NCBI RefSeq assembly: GCF_000802235.1
Contig: NZ_JTDL01000033.1
Span: 1-64,000, forward strand
DNA length: 64,000 nt
Direction of reading: 5' to 3'
Source: Sinomonas humi
GTDB lineage: Bacteria; Actinomycetota; Actinomycetes; Actinomycetales; Micrococcaceae
In this document: one piece after another, positions 7,809 through 17,760 of the stretch
How the letters are laid out: each line of letters begins with the position of its first letter
Numbering within the stretch: position 1 is the stretch's first letter
Made by a program: the position numbers and the translations under genes
Notes under the pieces: generated by a model
Seen by the model: the letters and a program-made list of their open reading frames with translations, nothing else
What the model was told of the DNA's origin: nothing
The model's database searches: none

Positions 7809-8489
7809 ATGACGACCAGTACGGCCCCGGCCAACGGGGCCAGACGGCCCGGCCACCCCGTGACGAGCGGTCCGGTGGTGAAGCTGCCCACAGCGTTCGG
7901 CGAGTTTGTCGCGCAGGCCTGGATCGACGAGGAAACCGGGGCCGAGCATCTTGCGGTTAGTTCCCCGGAGGCGCCAGAGCCGGGAGTAGCACCGCTGGTG
8001 CGCCTCCACTCGGAATGCCTGACTGGCGACGTATTCGGCTCCTACCGCTGTGATTGCGGCGAACAGCTCGCGTACGCCCTGGGGCTGATCCGCGAGCAGG
8101 GCGGAACTCTCCTCTACCTGCGGGGCCACGAGGGGCGCGGGATCGGCCTCGCGAACAAGATTCGGGCCTATTCGCTTCAGGAGGCCGGTTTCGACACGGT
8201 CGAGGCGAACGAGCAGCTGGGCCTCCCGGTCGACGCCCGTTCCTATCACGCGGCCGCGCAGATCCTCTCGGAGATGGGCCTCACCCACATCCGGCTCCTG
8301 AGCAACAACCCGGACAAGCAGAATCGGCTCGCCCAAGCGGGCGTTCACGTGGTCGAGATGGTGCGCACCGAGGTTCCCTCACGGGCCGAGAACCTCCGCT
8401 ACCTGCAGACCAAGAAGGAGCGCATGGCGCACCTTCTGACTCTCGATGTCGAGGCCGCGCTGCCTACGACGCACCCCGACAACGACTGA
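7809..8489 (+). CDS. ribA: GTP cyclohydrolase II
   Basis: Opens the imidazole ring of GTP, the first step of riboflavin synthesis. The zinc site is seen as [20 protein letters not shown] (three Cys), followed by [21 protein letters not shown], the GTP-binding and catalytic region, and LLSNNPDKQ. The start at 7809 gives 226 aa with about 24 low-complexity N-terminal residues before [10 protein letters not shown], where homology begins. No ribosome-binding site is obvious except the end of ribB itself (GGGGAGGAATG), which suggests coupled translation. The gene is stand-alone rather than a RibBA fusion. Confidence 0.95.
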   Translation: MTTSTAPANGARRPGHPVTSGPVVKLPTAFGEFVAQAWIDEETGAEHLAVSSPEAPEPGVAPLVRLHSECLTGDVFGSYRCDCGEQLAYALGLIREQGGTLLYLRGHEGRGIGLANKIRAYSLQEAGFDTVEANEQLGLPVDARSYHAAAQILSEMGLTHIRLLSNNPDKQNRLAQAGVHVVEMVRTEVPSRAENLRYLQTKKERMAHLLTLDVEAALPTTHPDND

Positions 8490-8501
8490 CCAAGCACTTG
8501 A

Positions 8502-9020
<519 letters not shown>

Positions 9021-9111
9021 GCCGGTCCGCCGGGTTCGGCGATTTGTTGGCTTCGTCACACCGGCCAAGTCACACGCGGGCTACCGTCTCAGGACGCCCG
9101 ATGAGCTCGGA

Positions 9112-9117
9112 TAGTCT
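9112..9117 (+). promoter_or_regulatory. -10 box of hisE (leaderless)
   Basis: TAGTCT followed by 7 nt and then the GTG at 9125. This spacing places the transcription start at or next to the start codon and favours GTG 9125 over the ATG at 9101, which lies upstream of the box. Confidence 0.5.
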
Positions 9118-9124
9118 TGACTCC

Positions 9125-9388
9125 GTGAAAGATTTCGAGTCGCTGTTCGCCGAGCTCAGCGAGAAGGCCACGCGACGCCCGGAGGGGTCGCGCACCGTCG
9201 TCGAACTGGACTCGGGGGTCCACGGCATCGGGAAGAAGATCGTGGAGGAGGCCGCCGAAGTCTGGATGGCGGCTGAATACGAGTCGGACGAGGCGGCGGC
9301 CGAGGAGATCTCCCAGCTTCTCTACCACGTCCAGGTGCTCATGATCGCGAAGGGTCTCACGCTCAAGGACGTGTACACGCATCTCTAG
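9125..9388 (+). CDS. hisE: phosphoribosyl-ATP pyrophosphatase
   Basis: Hydrolyses PR-ATP to PR-AMP, the second step of histidine synthesis. The 87-aa helical MazG-fold protein has [18 protein letters not shown] and [18 protein letters not shown] with the acidic metal ligands. GTG 9125 ([15 protein letters not shown]) matches the usual family N-terminus and length; the in-frame ATG at 9101 would add eight residues upstream of a good -10 box. It is followed after 88 bp by hisG, as in other actinobacteria. Confidence 0.94.
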   Translation: MKDFESLFAELSEKATRRPEGSRTVVELDSGVHGIGKKIVEEAAEVWMAAEYESDEAAAEEISQLLYHVQVLMIAKGLTLKDVYTHL

Positions 9389-9476
9389 CCACGGCGCGCG
9401 CTCCCATCCCGCAGCCGGGAGGGGCGCCCCGTGGCGAGAAGCCGAGACATCTCCCTTCGAAACCAGAAAGACCACC

Positions 9477-10322
9477 ATGCTCCGTGTAGCAGTCCCCAAC
9501 AAGGGCTCCCTTTCCGAGGCCGCCTCCTCGATGCTTTCCGAGGCCGGCTACCGCCAACGCCGCGAAGGCCGCGAGCTCGTCATGCTCGATCCTGAGAATG
9601 ACGTCGAGTTCTTCTTCCTGCGGCCCCGCGACATCGCGGTGTACGTAGGCCAAGGCACCCTCGATGTCGGCATCACCGGGCGCGACCTCCTCATCGATGC
9701 CGAGGTGGAGGCCGAAGAGCTCCTGCCGCTCGGCTTCGCGGCCTCGACGTTCCGCTTCGCCGGCCCCGCCGGCGAGTTCGCTTCGGTGGATCAGCTCGAG
9801 GGCCGTCGGGTCGCGACGAGCTACGACGGGCTGGTCCGCACGTACCTCGCCGACCAAGGGGTGAAGCCCGCCCGGATCGTGCGCCTCGACGGCGCGGTCG
9901 AGTCCTCCGTCCGGCTCGGAGTGGCAGACGCAATCGCGGATGTCGTGGAGACGGGCAACACGCTCAAAGCCGCGGGGATGGAAGTCTTCGGGGATCCGAT
10001 CCTGCAGTCGGAGGCCGTGCTCATCGGCCGCAAGGGGCATGTCATGCCCGCGATCGAGGTCCTCATCCGCCGCCTCACGGGCGTGCTGGTCGCGCGCAAG
10101 TACGTGCTCATGGACTACGACGTCCGCAAGGAACTCGTCGAGCAGGCCTCGGCCCTCACACCGGGCCTTGAATCGCCCACGGTCTCCCCGCTGCGGGACT
10201 CCGAATGGGTCGCGGTTCGTTCGATGGTGCCGAAACGAGAGACCAACCGGGTCATGGATGAGCTGTACGACCTAGGTGCGCGAGCGATCCTCGTCAGCAG
10301 CATCCACGCCTGCCGGATCTAG
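9477..10322 (+). CDS. hisG: ATP phosphoribosyltransferase, long form
   Basis: Joins ATP and PRPP in the committed step of histidine synthesis. The 281-aa length and the C-terminal domain ([40 protein letters not shown]) identify the long form, whose third domain is the histidine-binding regulatory module. The catalytic part has [37 protein letters not shown] and [15 protein letters not shown] (PRPP loop). Feedback inhibition by histidine follows from the domain. It lies 13 bp before hisF. Confidence 0.96.
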   Translation: MLRVAVPNKGSLSEAASSMLSEAGYRQRREGRELVMLDPENDVEFFFLRPRDIAVYVGQGTLDVGITGRDLLIDAEVEAEELLPLGFAASTFRFAGPAGEFASVDQLEGRRVATSYDGLVRTYLADQGVKPARIVRLDGAVESSVRLGVADAIADVVETGNTLKAAGMEVFGDPILQSEAVLIGRKGHVMPAIEVLIRRLTGVLVARKYVLMDYDVRKELVEQASALTPGLESPTVSPLRDSEWVAVRSMVPKRETNRVMDELYDLGARAILVSSIHACRI

Positions 10323-10335
10323 GGAGGGGCGAACC

Positions 10336-11109
10336 ATGGGCGTTGCAGTCCGCGTCATCCCGTGCCTCGATGTCGACGCGGGGCGCGTCGTCAAGGGCGT
10401 CAATTTCAAGGGCCTCCGAGATGCGGGAGATCCAGTCGAACTGGCCCACCGCTACGACCGGGCCGGCGCGGATGAGCTCACCTTTCTCGACGTCACGGCG
10501 TCTTCGTCCGAGCGGGAGACGACGTTCGACGTCGTCCGCCGCACGGCCGAGGAGGTCTTCATCCCCCTCACCGTGGGAGGAGGAGTGCGCGGCGTTGCGG
10601 AAGTTGACCGCCTGCTGCGGGAGGGTGCGGACAAGGCATCGATCAACACCGCAGCGATCGCCAGGCCGGACGTGATCGACGAGATCACGCGGCACTTCGG
10701 TTCGCAGGTGTTGGTCCTCTCCGTCGACGCGCGCCGGGTCCAGGGCGAGGTGAGCACGCCTTCAGGATTCGAAGTGACGACGCACGGCGGGCGCCGGGGG
10801 ACCGGCATCGACGCGGTCCAGTGGGCGAAGGAGGCTGCCGACCGTGGCGTCGGTGAAATCCTCCTGAATTCCATAGACGCAGACGGCACAAAAGAAGGAT
10901 TCGACCTTGAGCTGATCCGGCTGATCCGTGCAGCCGTCGCGGTCCCGCTCATCGCCTCGGGAGGCGCGGGTGCGCCCGAGCACTTCCCGCCTGCGATCGA
11001 GGCCGGAGCGGACGCTGTGCTCGCCGCATCGATGTTCCACTTCGGCCCTGACGACATGATCCGTCAGGTGAAAGAGGCTATCCGAGCCGCAGGCCACGAA
11101 GTCCGCTGA
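10336..11109 (+). CDS. hisF: imidazole glycerol phosphate synthase, cyclase subunit HisF
   Basis: The TIM-barrel cyclase that turns PRFAR plus ammonia from HisH into IGP and AICAR. The two catalytic aspartates lie in [15 protein letters not shown] and [15 protein letters not shown]; phosphate-binding loops LTVGGGVR and [11 protein letters not shown] are present. Start ATG 10336 follows GGAGGGG. The normal 257-aa length is kept. hisH, hisA, hisB, hisC and hisD are not in the window, so the his genes are scattered in this genome. Confidence 0.96.
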   Translation: MGVAVRVIPCLDVDAGRVVKGVNFKGLRDAGDPVELAHRYDRAGADELTFLDVTASSSERETTFDVVRRTAEEVFIPLTVGGGVRGVAEVDRLLREGADKASINTAAIARPDVIDEITRHFGSQVLVLSVDARRVQGEVSTPSGFEVTTHGGRRGTGIDAVQWAKEAADRGVGEILLNSIDADGTKEGFDLELIRLIRAAVAVPLIASGGAGAPEHFPPAIEAGADAVLAASMFHFGPDDMIRQVKEAIRAAGHEVR

Positions 11110-11137
11110 GAGAGCTGGCTCCGGACAGGGCGGGCAC

Positions 11138-11599
11138 CTACGAGCGGGTGAGGCGCCCGGCCTCGGTCCACCCGGTTCCGAGATAAGACGGTGCCTGGGA
11201 TGCCTCGACAACGGTGTAGATGACTTCAGCCCCCTCGAGGAAGGCTTCCTCGGCCAGCGCCGAGACCAGGGCCGGGCCCAATACGTCGGGATCCGTTCCC
11301 TTCTCGAAATCGAAGTGGCCTACGACGGCGACGCTGTCGCCGAACGCGATGCGTCCTCTCGCCGCGGCTCGCCCGAACAATGTCACCTCGACAGCGTCGT
11401 ACGGTCCGAGTGGTGCTCCGACGACGTCGCCGCCCTCCGGCAGCTGCGGGGGCTGCTCGACGTCGGCGGTCCTGGCCGCGAAGACGGTAGCCTCGCCGCC
11501 GTCGACCGACGGGGCGGGGCCGGATTCGGCCCACTCCGATTCATTGACAGCCGCCCAGAGCGGGCCGATGGAATTCCAGATTTCGTCGAGTGCGGGCAT
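11138..11599 (-). CDS. uncharacterised protein with a weak GNAT-like C-terminus
   Basis: A 153-aa protein starting MPALDEIWNSIGPLWAAV. It is acidic. The C-terminal part (EEAFLEGAEVIYTVVEASQ followed by APSYLGTGWTEAGRL) resembles the last strands of GNAT acetyltransferases, where a Tyr and the LGF(x)GR pattern close the acetyl-CoA pocket, but the R/Q-x-x-G-x-G/A acetyl-CoA loop is not visible. I do not assign a function. The start is chosen at 11599 because upstream residues in the open frame look non-coding. It converges on hisF and lies downstream of the next reverse-strand gene. Confidence 0.65.
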   Translation of the reverse strand: MPALDEIWNSIGPLWAAVNESEWAESGPAPSVDGGEATVFAARTADVEQPPQLPEGGDVVGAPLGPYDAVEVTLFGRAAARGRIAFGDSVAVVGHFDFEKGTDPDVLGPALVSALAEEAFLEGAEVIYTVVEASQAPSYLGTGWTEAGRLTRS

Positions 11600-11692
11600 G
11601 CCCCCATCCTGCCACTTCAAGAAGCCGACGAGAGATGCGAGGACGCCTGGCAGGGAGCGCCAGCCCAAGCGCTGCTTCCTCCGGGCGCGGCC

Positions 11693-12337
11693 TCAGGGGC
11701 CGACGTCGGCCGTCTTCAGGAGAGCCACCGCGTCGGGTTGGCCCTCGAATGTCACAAGCGCGTGCGAGCCGCGGCCCGTCGCGTGCAGGAGGAGCTCGCC
11801 TGGCTCGCCGACAATCGCCACCGAGACGGCTGCCCGTTTGGCTACATGCCGTGGCCCCTGAGGGCTGACGAGCACCACACCGAGGTCCACGCCCCGGTAG
11901 AGAATCGCGGCCTGCCGCACAAGGTGCTCCCAGAGCGCGTCCGCATACCCTTCGTCGAGGGCGCGCGGGGCCCAGCGCTCGGTTGCTCGCCGCACGTCCT
12001 CGGTGTGGACGAAGAACTCTGCGAGGTTCGCGGCTTCGTCGAGACGGGGGATTCGCAGTGGCGAGGCCTTCGGGGGCCCTGCCCGGAATGATGCCACGAG
12101 CTGCGCATAAGCCGCGGGCGTTGCTGTCTTGGCAGCGAGCCGTGCTGTGGCGGAATCGGAGACGCTGCGGAGGCGTCGGACGGCGAGGCCGAAGCCGACG
12201 CGGGCGTTCCGCTCGCGAAGGTAGAGATGAGCCGCGAGCTCTTTGGTTGCCCACCCCTCACACAAGGTGGGCGCGTTGGGGCCGGCCGCGAGCAGGGTCT
12301 CGGCCAGGACTTCCCGGGACGGCGGAACGAAGTGCAT
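11693..12337 (-). CDS. TIGR03085-like metal-binding protein (DinB/maleylpyruvate isomerase fold)
   Basis: A 214-aa protein with the layout of an actinobacterial family related to mycothiol-dependent maleylpyruvate isomerase N-terminal domains: a helical bundle starting VPPSREVLAETLLAAGPNA, then LCEGWATKELAAHLYLRERN with a metal-type His, and ANLAEFFVHTEDVRRA with the second His. The third segment (RAAVSVAIVGEPGELLLHATGR) is the small alpha/beta C-terminal part. Function is unknown; mycothiol or metal binding is family knowledge. The start ATG 12337 lies 8 nt after TAGTTT; GTG 12340 is also possible. It is divergent from hisI. Confidence 0.7.
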   Translation of the reverse strand: MHFVPPSREVLAETLLAAGPNAPTLCEGWATKELAAHLYLRERNARVGFGLAVRRLRSVSDSATARLAAKTATPAAYAQLVASFRAGPPKASPLRIPRLDEAANLAEFFVHTEDVRRATERWAPRALDEGYADALWEHLVRQAAILYRGVDLGVVLVSPQGPRHVAKRAAVSVAIVGEPGELLLHATGRGSHALVTFEGQPDAVALLKTADVGP

Positions 12338-12402
12338 CACTAGCGAAACTAGCACGCGCGGGCGTGCCCGCGCGCACGGTCAGCCCGCGACTTCACGGCC
12401 AC

Positions 12403-12408
12403 TAGACT
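12403..12408 (+). promoter_or_regulatory. -10 box of hisI (leaderless)
   Basis: TAGACT, then 7 nt (TGAGGGG), then ATG 12416. The gene thus has its own promoter, separate from hisEGF. Confidence 0.5.
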
Positions 12409-12415
12409 TGAGGGG

Positions 12416-12844
12416 ATGTCCGAGCAGAATGAACCCTCCTCCGAGCCACCCCAGGCCGCCCCGAAAGCCGCGGTGGCCGACGCCGGCTACCCAGCTCTCG
12501 CCGCCGATGTCGCCGAGCGTCTCAAGCGGGATCCCGCCGGACTGGTGGCCGCCGTCGTGCAGCAGTACGACAGCCTCGAGGTGCTCATGGTGGGGTGGAT
12601 GGACGACGAGGCACTGCGACGGACGCTCACGAGCGGCCGCGTAACATTCTGGTCGCGTTCGAGGCGGGAGTACTGGCGCAAGGGCGACACATCGGGCCAT
12701 GTCCAGTGGGTCAAGTCCGTGTCCCTCGACTGCGACGGCGACGCGCTGCTCGTCCAAGTGGACCAAGTCGGCGCAGCCTGCCACACCGGGACCCGGACCT
12801 GCTTCGACGGCAGAGGCATTCCCGCCGTCGTCGGCGAAGCCTGA
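12416..12844 (+). CDS. hisI: phosphoribosyl-AMP cyclohydrolase
   Basis: Opens the adenine ring of PR-AMP, the third step of histidine synthesis. The core is [53 protein letters not shown] (Mg ligands) and [11 protein letters not shown] (zinc Cys). The 142-aa protein has a 35-residue Ala/Pro-rich N-terminal extension compared with the minimal enzyme, and no fused HisE domain, in keeping with the separate hisE at 9125. It precedes trpE by 60 bp, the common his-trp arrangement of Micrococcales. Confidence 0.95.
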   Translation: MSEQNEPSSEPPQAAPKAAVADAGYPALAADVAERLKRDPAGLVAAVVQQYDSLEVLMVGWMDDEALRRTLTSGRVTFWSRSRREYWRKGDTSGHVQWVKSVSLDCDGDALLVQVDQVGAACHTGTRTCFDGRGIPAVVGEA

Positions 12845-12904
12845 ACAGGCCCGCTCACTCCCGCCCCTCGCCCACTCGCCTACGGAAGGCCCGCCACCCA
12901 CACC

Positions 12905-14461
12905 ATGCTTGACCTAGGAGTCATCGAACCCACGCTCGGGGAGTTCCGCAAGCTCGCCGCGGACCGACGCGTCATCCCAGTCCGCGTGAAGCTGCTGGCC
13001 GACGCCGAAACCCCCATCAGCCTGTACCGCAAGCTCGCTGACGGACACCCCGGGACGTTCCTGTTCGAATCCGCAGCCGTGGGCGGCTCGTGGTCGCGCT
13101 ATTCCTTCATCGGGGCCGAGTCCCGAGCGACGCTCACGAGCAACAACGGCGAGGCACACTGGACCGGCGAGCCCCCGGTCGGGGTCCCCACGGGCGGGAA
13201 CCCGCTCGAGGCGCTTCGCGACACCGTCACCGCCCTGCGGACCGAGCGCTTCGACTCCCTGCCCCCGCTCACCTCCGGCATGGTCGGCTTCGTCGGCTGG
13301 GAAGCGGTCCGGCGCTGGGAGAAGCTCCTGTCACCGCCCGAGGATGACCTCGACCTTCCTGAGCTCGCTATGAACCTCGTCACGGACCTCGCGGTGCACG
13401 ACAACGTGGACGGCACGGTGACACTCGTTGCGAATGCGATCAACTTCGACAACAGCAACGAGCGCGTCGACGAGGCATGGCGGGACGCTGTGGAGCGCCT
13501 TACCCGGATGGTTGAGCGAGTGCTCAAGCCTTCGGCGGCGGCGGTTTCCGTCCTCGGCCCCGTGGTCGACTACCGGGACAAGGTGATCGAGAACTGGGAG
13601 GAGTCCGGCTACCTTGCCGCGATCGCCCGCGGGAAAGAGGCGATTGTCGACGGCGAGGTCTTCCAGGTCGTCATCTCGCGCCGTTTCGAGCTCGATTTCG
13701 ACGCCCCGCCGCTCGACGTCTACCGGATCCTCCGGGCCATGAACCCGAGCCCCTACATGTACCTCCTGAGCCTCGAGGACGCTGATGGGCGCGAGTACTC
13801 GATCGTTGGGTCGTCTCCCGAGGCCTTGGTTACAGTGACGGGAGACCAGGTCGTCACCCATCCCATCGCCGGCTCACGCCCACGCGGCGCGACGGTCGAG
13901 GCGGACAGGGCCTTCGCCGAGGAACTCCTCGCAGACGAGAAGGAGCGTGCGGAGCACCTCATGCTCGTCGACCTCGCCCGCAACGACCTCTCGAAGGTGT
14001 GCCGCCCCGGGACGGTCGAGGTCAGCGAGTTCATGGCGGTTGAGCGGTTCAGCCACATCATGCATCTTGTCTCCACGGTGGACGGCCGCCTTCGGCCGGA
14101 CGCGACTGCCTACGACGTCCTCGCCGCAACCTTCCCGGCGGGAACGCTCTCAGGCGCGCCGAAGCCGCGTGCCTTGCGGCTCCTCGATGAAGTCGAGCCG
14201 AGGCGCCGCGGCGTGTACGGCGGCGTTGTCGGATACTTCGATTTCGCGGGCGACATGGATATGGCGATCGCGATCCGCACCGCGCTGCTCCGTGAGGGCC
14301 GCGCCTACGTCCAGTCCGGGGGCGGGATTGTCGCCGACTCGGACCCGGTGGCTGAGGCCCTCGAGTCGGTCAACAAGGCGGCTGCTCCGCTGCGCGCGGT
14401 GCACACCGCGTCCGCCTTGAGATCTGCAGCGACCCTCCCGGGCGTCGGGGAGGTGATCTAG
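12905..14461 (+). CDS. trpE: anthranilate synthase component I
   Basis: Converts chorismate to anthranilate, the committed step of tryptophan synthesis. The 518-aa protein has the N-terminal regulatory region with FLFESA (place of the LLES tryptophan-binding motif) and the chorismate-binding core with PSPYMYLL, GSSPEALV, HPIAGSRPRGAT, VDLARNDLSKVC and FPAGTLSGAPKPRAL (around residue 410). Feedback inhibition by tryptophan is expected from the motif. No trpG or trpD is in the window, so the glutamine amidotransferase subunit must be encoded elsewhere. No tryptophan-rich leader peptide is seen in the 60 bp before it. Confidence 0.96.
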   Translation: MLDLGVIEPTLGEFRKLAADRRVIPVRVKLLADAETPISLYRKLADGHPGTFLFESAAVGGSWSRYSFIGAESRATLTSNNGEAHWTGEPPVGVPTGGNPLEALRDTVTALRTERFDSLPPLTSGMVGFVGWEAVRRWEKLLSPPEDDLDLPELAMNLVTDLAVHDNVDGTVTLVANAINFDNSNERVDEAWRDAVERLTRMVERVLKPSAAAVSVLGPVVDYRDKVIENWEESGYLAAIARGKEAIVDGEVFQVVISRRFELDFDAPPLDVYRILRAMNPSPYMYLLSLEDADGREYSIVGSSPEALVTVTGDQVVTHPIAGSRPRGATVEADRAFAEELLADEKERAEHLMLVDLARNDLSKVCRPGTVEVSEFMAVERFSHIMHLVSTVDGRLRPDATAYDVLAATFPAGTLSGAPKPRALRLLDEVEPRRRGVYGGVVGYFDFAGDMDMAIAIRTALLREGRAYVQSGGGIVADSDPVAEALESVNKAAAPLRAVHTASALRSAATLPGVGEVI

Positions 14462-14462
14462 C

Positions 14463-15131
14463 GTGGGCGGATCCTCCGAAATCGTTCCGGCCGCGGGGCA
14501 CGAGCCGCCGCGCCTGCCCGCTTGGGCTCGGAAGTCGACCGTCGTCGCACTCAGCGTCCTCGTGGCGATCCTCGCTTTCGCTTCGACCACCCAGACTTGG
14601 ATCGATGCGGACGTCCAGAGCGCCTCCGTGCGGACCGCGCACGTGATGGTCCAAGGCAGCAATGCGGCGACGGCGGTGACCGCCCTCGCGCTCGTCGGCC
14701 TTGCCGGGGTCCTCGCGGCCGCAGTCGCGGGCCGCGTCGGGCGCTTGGTGGCGAGCGCCGTCGTCGTCCTCGCGGGCTTTGGTGTCGCCGCGTCCTGCAT
14801 CGCCGTTGTGCTGAATCCGCGGGCCGCGGCGGACAGCTCGATCGCGAAGGCCACAGGCGTGTCAGGCGGGCCGGCGACGACGGTGCTCACCTGGTTCCCC
14901 ATAGCCGCCGCAGTGGCGGGAGCGCTGCTAGCGCTGTGCGGCATCCTCGCGATGGTCGCCTCGCGGCGCTGGCCCACGCGAACGAAGTATGACGCTGCCG
15001 CGGGCGGCCGCCGCAGGGCGACCGGCTCGGATGGTGAGACGGCCGAAGAGGGCGGAGACGCGCAAGCCGCCCAAGTTGACGAGATCGACGGATGGGACCG
15101 CCTGACCCGGGGCGAGGACCCGACCGACTGA
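14463..15131 (+). CDS. tryptophan-operon-associated membrane protein (TIGR02234/Trp_oprn_chp family)
   Basis: A 222-aa membrane protein with four hydrophobic segments: STVVALSVLVAILAFAST, TALALVGLAGVLAAAVAG, LVASAVVVLAGFGVAASC and WFPIAAAVAGALLALCGIL. A charged cytosolic tail of about 60 residues follows. Position and architecture match the conserved actinobacterial family found between trpE and trpC; its molecular role is not known. Start GTG 14463 is one base after the trpE stop, so translation is coupled. A function tied to tryptophan or its precursors is inferred only from synteny. Confidence 0.85.
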   Translation: MGGSSEIVPAAGHEPPRLPAWARKSTVVALSVLVAILAFASTTQTWIDADVQSASVRTAHVMVQGSNAATAVTALALVGLAGVLAAAVAGRVGRLVASAVVVLAGFGVAASCIAVVLNPRAAADSSIAKATGVSGGPATTVLTWFPIAAAVAGALLALCGILAMVASRRWPTRTKYDAAAGGRRRATGSDGETAEEGGDAQAAQVDEIDGWDRLTRGEDPTD

Positions 15132-15216
15132 AGCGGCGGACCGCATTCGGAAGGCGCCGAGCCCGGCGTCGAAGATGGCAGAATGGCCTAAGACCCCCAA
15201 TCGAGGAGAAAACGAC

Positions 15217-15480
15217 ATGAGCAACGCGAGCGGTTCCCAGGACAGCACCAAGGCGGTCCTTCACGGCGAGGATCTTGGCCACGGGAACAGCCCGGCCGCA
15301 TGGACCTGCGTCTTCATCATGCTCATCGGCGCGCTCGTCTCCTGCATTGCGTTCGTCATTGCCAACTCCCCGATCTTCTGGGCCGGCATCGTGATCATCG
15401 CGATCGGCCTGATCGTCGGCTGGGTCATGCGCCGCGCGGGCTATGGAGTGGGCGGCAGCAAGCTCAACAACACCCACTGA
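15217..15480 (+). CDS. small two-helix membrane protein (DUF6704/HGxxE-like)
   Basis: An 87-aa protein with a polar N-terminus containing HGEDLGHGNSPAAW, then two transmembrane helices (TCVFIMLIGALVSCIAFVIA and FWAGIVIIAIGLIVGWVM) and a short tail. It fits the small family often found between the trp membrane protein and trpC in Arthrobacter relatives. Start ATG 15217 follows a strong GAGGAG. Its TGA overlaps the ATG of trpC. Function unknown; linkage to the trp operon is the only clue. Confidence 0.8.
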   Translation: MSNASGSQDSTKAVLHGEDLGHGNSPAAWTCVFIMLIGALVSCIAFVIANSPIFWAGIVIIAIGLIVGWVMRRAGYGVGGSKLNNTH

Positions 15481-16310
15481 TGGCGACTGTCCTCGACGAC
15501 ATCATCGCCGGCGTCCGCGAGGATCTCGAGGCACGCCGGAGCGCGTTCCCGCTCGCTGCCGTCCGTGAGGCGGCGGCTGCCAGGCCGGCCGCCCTCGACG
15601 CGTTCGGCGCCCTCGGGGGCAACGAGGAGCCGCGTCGCGAGCTAAAGGTCATTGCCGAGGTCAAGCGACGCAGCCCTTCCAAAGGCGAACTCGCAGACAT
15701 CGTGGATCCAGCCGCCCTGGCGCAGCAGTACGCAGACGGCGGGGCTGCCGTCATCAGTGTGCTGACCGAGCAGCGCCGCTTCAGTGGCAGCCTCGATGAC
15801 TTCGATGCTGTTCGCTCGGCCGTAGGCACTCCGCTGCTCCGCAAGGATTTCACGGTCGACGAGTACCAGATCCATGAGGCACGCGCCCACGGCGCCGACC
15901 TCGTGCTGCTCATCGTCGCGGCACTCGACGATGCCGAGCTCAAAGGCTTCCTCGACCTCACGCACGAATTGGGCATGAATGCCCTCGTGGAGACGCACAC
16001 GGAAGAGGAGATCGACCGGGGCATCGCGGCCGGTGCTCGCATCCTCGGCGTCAATGTGCGGAACCTCAAGACGCTCGACGTCGACCGCGCCGTGTTCGGC
16101 CGCCTCGCCGACCGGATCCCGGCGGGACCCGTTGTCGTGGCGGAGTCGGGCGTGCGGAGCCCCGAGGACGTCGCGGAGTACGCCGCTCTCGGCGCAAACG
16201 CTGTGCTCGTCGGCGAGGCCCTCGTGACCCACGGCTCCCCGCGGGAGCGGATCGCGGCATTCCAGCGCAGCGGCGCGGAGGCGATCGCCGAGCGACTCGG
16301 CGCGAACTGA
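15480..16310 (+). CDS. trpC: indole-3-glycerol-phosphate synthase
   Basis: Closes the indole ring from CdRP. The 276-aa TIM barrel has [14 protein letters not shown] (catalytic Lys), [24 protein letters not shown] (catalytic Lys), [20 protein letters not shown] and VAESGVRS. It is a single-domain enzyme, not fused to TrpF. The start ATG overlaps the stop of the small membrane protein (TGATG), placing it firmly in the same operon. Confidence 0.96.
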   Translation: MATVLDDIIAGVREDLEARRSAFPLAAVREAAAARPAALDAFGALGGNEEPRRELKVIAEVKRRSPSKGELADIVDPAALAQQYADGGAAVISVLTEQRRFSGSLDDFDAVRSAVGTPLLRKDFTVDEYQIHEARAHGADLVLLIVAALDDAELKGFLDLTHELGMNALVETHTEEEIDRGIAAGARILGVNVRNLKTLDVDRAVFGRLADRIPAGPVVVAESGVRSPEDVAEYAALGANAVLVGEALVTHGSPRERIAAFQRSGAEAIAERLGAN

Positions 16311-16348
16311 GCCGGAAGGGCGCCCTGTCGCGGACGCCCTTCTCCGGC
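16311..16348 (+). terminator. hairpin in the trpC-trpB gap (attenuator- or terminator-like)
   Basis: GCCGGAAGGGCG (16311-16322) pairs with CGCCCTTC-TC-CGGC (16335-16348), a 12-bp stem with a 2-nt bulge that begins at the base after the trpC stop. There is no strong T run (GGACTTCAAC follows), so it may act as an RNA-processing or stability element instead. Confidence 0.5.
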
Positions 16349-16374
16349 GGACTTCAACAAGGACGGAGAGACTG

Positions 16375-17760
16375 GTGGCCCAGAACTCACCAGAAGCAGC
16401 CTCTGACGCTGTGATCAAGGAGCGCGAGGCCCACCCGGCCGACGCCTTCCTCTCGGGCAGTCTGCGACACGCGCCCGGCCCCTACTTCGGGGCCTACGGC
16501 GGCCGCTGGATGCCGGAATCGCTCATCGCCGCCCTCGACGAGCTTGAGGAGACGTTCGAGAAGGCGAAGCAGGATCCGGACTTCCTCGCCGAGATCGCCG
16601 AGCTCAACCGGAACTACTCGGGGCGTCCCTCGCTCCTGACCGAGGCCAAGCGGTTCTCCCAGCACGCCGGGGGGGTCCGCGTGTTCCTCAAGCGCGAGGA
16701 TCTCAACCACACGGGCTCGCACAAGATCAACAATGTGCTGGGGCAGGCGCTCCTCGCTAAGCGGATGGGGAAGACCCGGGTCATCGCGGAGACGGGCGCC
16801 GGCCAGCACGGCGTCGCGAGCGCGACCGCAGCCGCGCTGCTCGGGCTTGAGTGCGTCGTGTACATGGGAGCCGAGGACTGCCGCCGCCAGGCCCTCAACG
16901 TGGCGCGCATGCAGCTGCTCGGCGCGACGGTTGTTCCGGTCACGAACGGCTCGCAGACGCTCAAGGACGCGATCAACGACGCCCTCCGCGACTGGGTCGC
17001 GAATGTTCGGACGACGCACTACCTTCTCGGCACCGCCGCGGGAGCCCACCCCTTCCCAGCGATGGTCCGGTTCTTCCATGAGGTCATCGGCGAAGAGGCC
17101 CGCGAGCAGATCCTGGCCCAGGCGGGCACGCTTCCTGATGCGGTCTGTGCCTGTATTGGAGGCGGCTCGAACGCGATCGGCATCTTCCACGGCTTCTTGG
17201 ACGACCCCTCCGTGCGGCTCTATGGCTTCGAGGCCGGCGGCGAGGGAGTCGAGACCGGGCATCACGCTGCGACCATCACGCTGGGTCGACCCGGGGTCCT
17301 CCACGGCGCCCGCTCGTACCTTATGCAGGACAACGACGGGCAGACGATCGAGTCGCACTCCATCTCGGCGGGGCTCGACTACCCCGGCGTCGGGCCCGAG
17401 CACTCATACCTCCACGACATCGGTCGCGTCACCTACGAGCCGATCACCGACACCGAGGCGATGGAGGCTTTCAGCCTCCTGTGCAGGACCGAGGGCATCA
17501 TCCCTGCCATCGAGTCCGCGCATGCGCTGGCAGGAGGGATCAAGGTTGGTCGGCGCCTAGCGGCTGAAGGGGGCAATCCGGCCGAGCGAATCGTGATCGT
17601 GAACCTTTCGGGGCGCGGTGACAAGGACGTCCAGACGGCAGCCGAGTGGTTCGGCATGCTCGATGAGAACGGCCAGGTGAAGGGCACGACGCTCTCGACG
17701 CGCCGGCCAAAGGGCTTCGTGCCGGGCGAGGGCACGGGCGCGGTGGAGGAGTTGGCATGA
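16375..17760 (+). CDS. trpB: tryptophan synthase beta chain
   Basis: Condenses indole with serine using pyridoxal phosphate. PLP lysine lies in [15 protein letters not shown], the catalytic Glu region in [15 protein letters not shown], and the phosphate-binding GGGSNA in [14 protein letters not shown]. It is the TrpB1 type (461 aa, about 50 extra N-terminal residues). Start GTG 16375 is preceded by GGACGGAGAG. Its last codons overlap the ATG of trpA (ATGA), typical for equal production of the two subunits. Confidence 0.97.
   Translation: MAQNSPEAASDAVIKEREAHPADAFLSGSLRHAPGPYFGAYGGRWMPESLIAALDELEETFEKAKQDPDFLAEIAELNRNYSGRPSLLTEAKRFSQHAGGVRVFLKREDLNHTGSHKINNVLGQALLAKRMGKTRVIAETGAGQHGVASATAAALLGLECVVYMGAEDCRRQALNVARMQLLGATVVPVTNGSQTLKDAINDALRDWVANVRTTHYLLGTAAGAHPFPAMVRFFHEVIGEEAREQILAQAGTLPDAVCACIGGGSNAIGIFHGFLDDPSVRLYGFEAGGEGVETGHHAATITLGRPGVLHGARSYLMQDNDGQTIESHSISAGLDYPGVGPEHSYLHDIGRVTYEPITDTEAMEAFSLLCRTEGIIPAIESAHALAGGIKVGRRLAAEGGNPAERIVIVNLSGRGDKDVQTAAEWFGMLDENGQVKGTTLSTRRPKGFVPGEGTGAVEELA

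Noticed and set aside
12845-12904. Tryptophan attenuator peptide before trpE
   Set aside because: No short frame with Trp codons, no terminator/antiterminator pair in the 60 bp between hisI and trpE.
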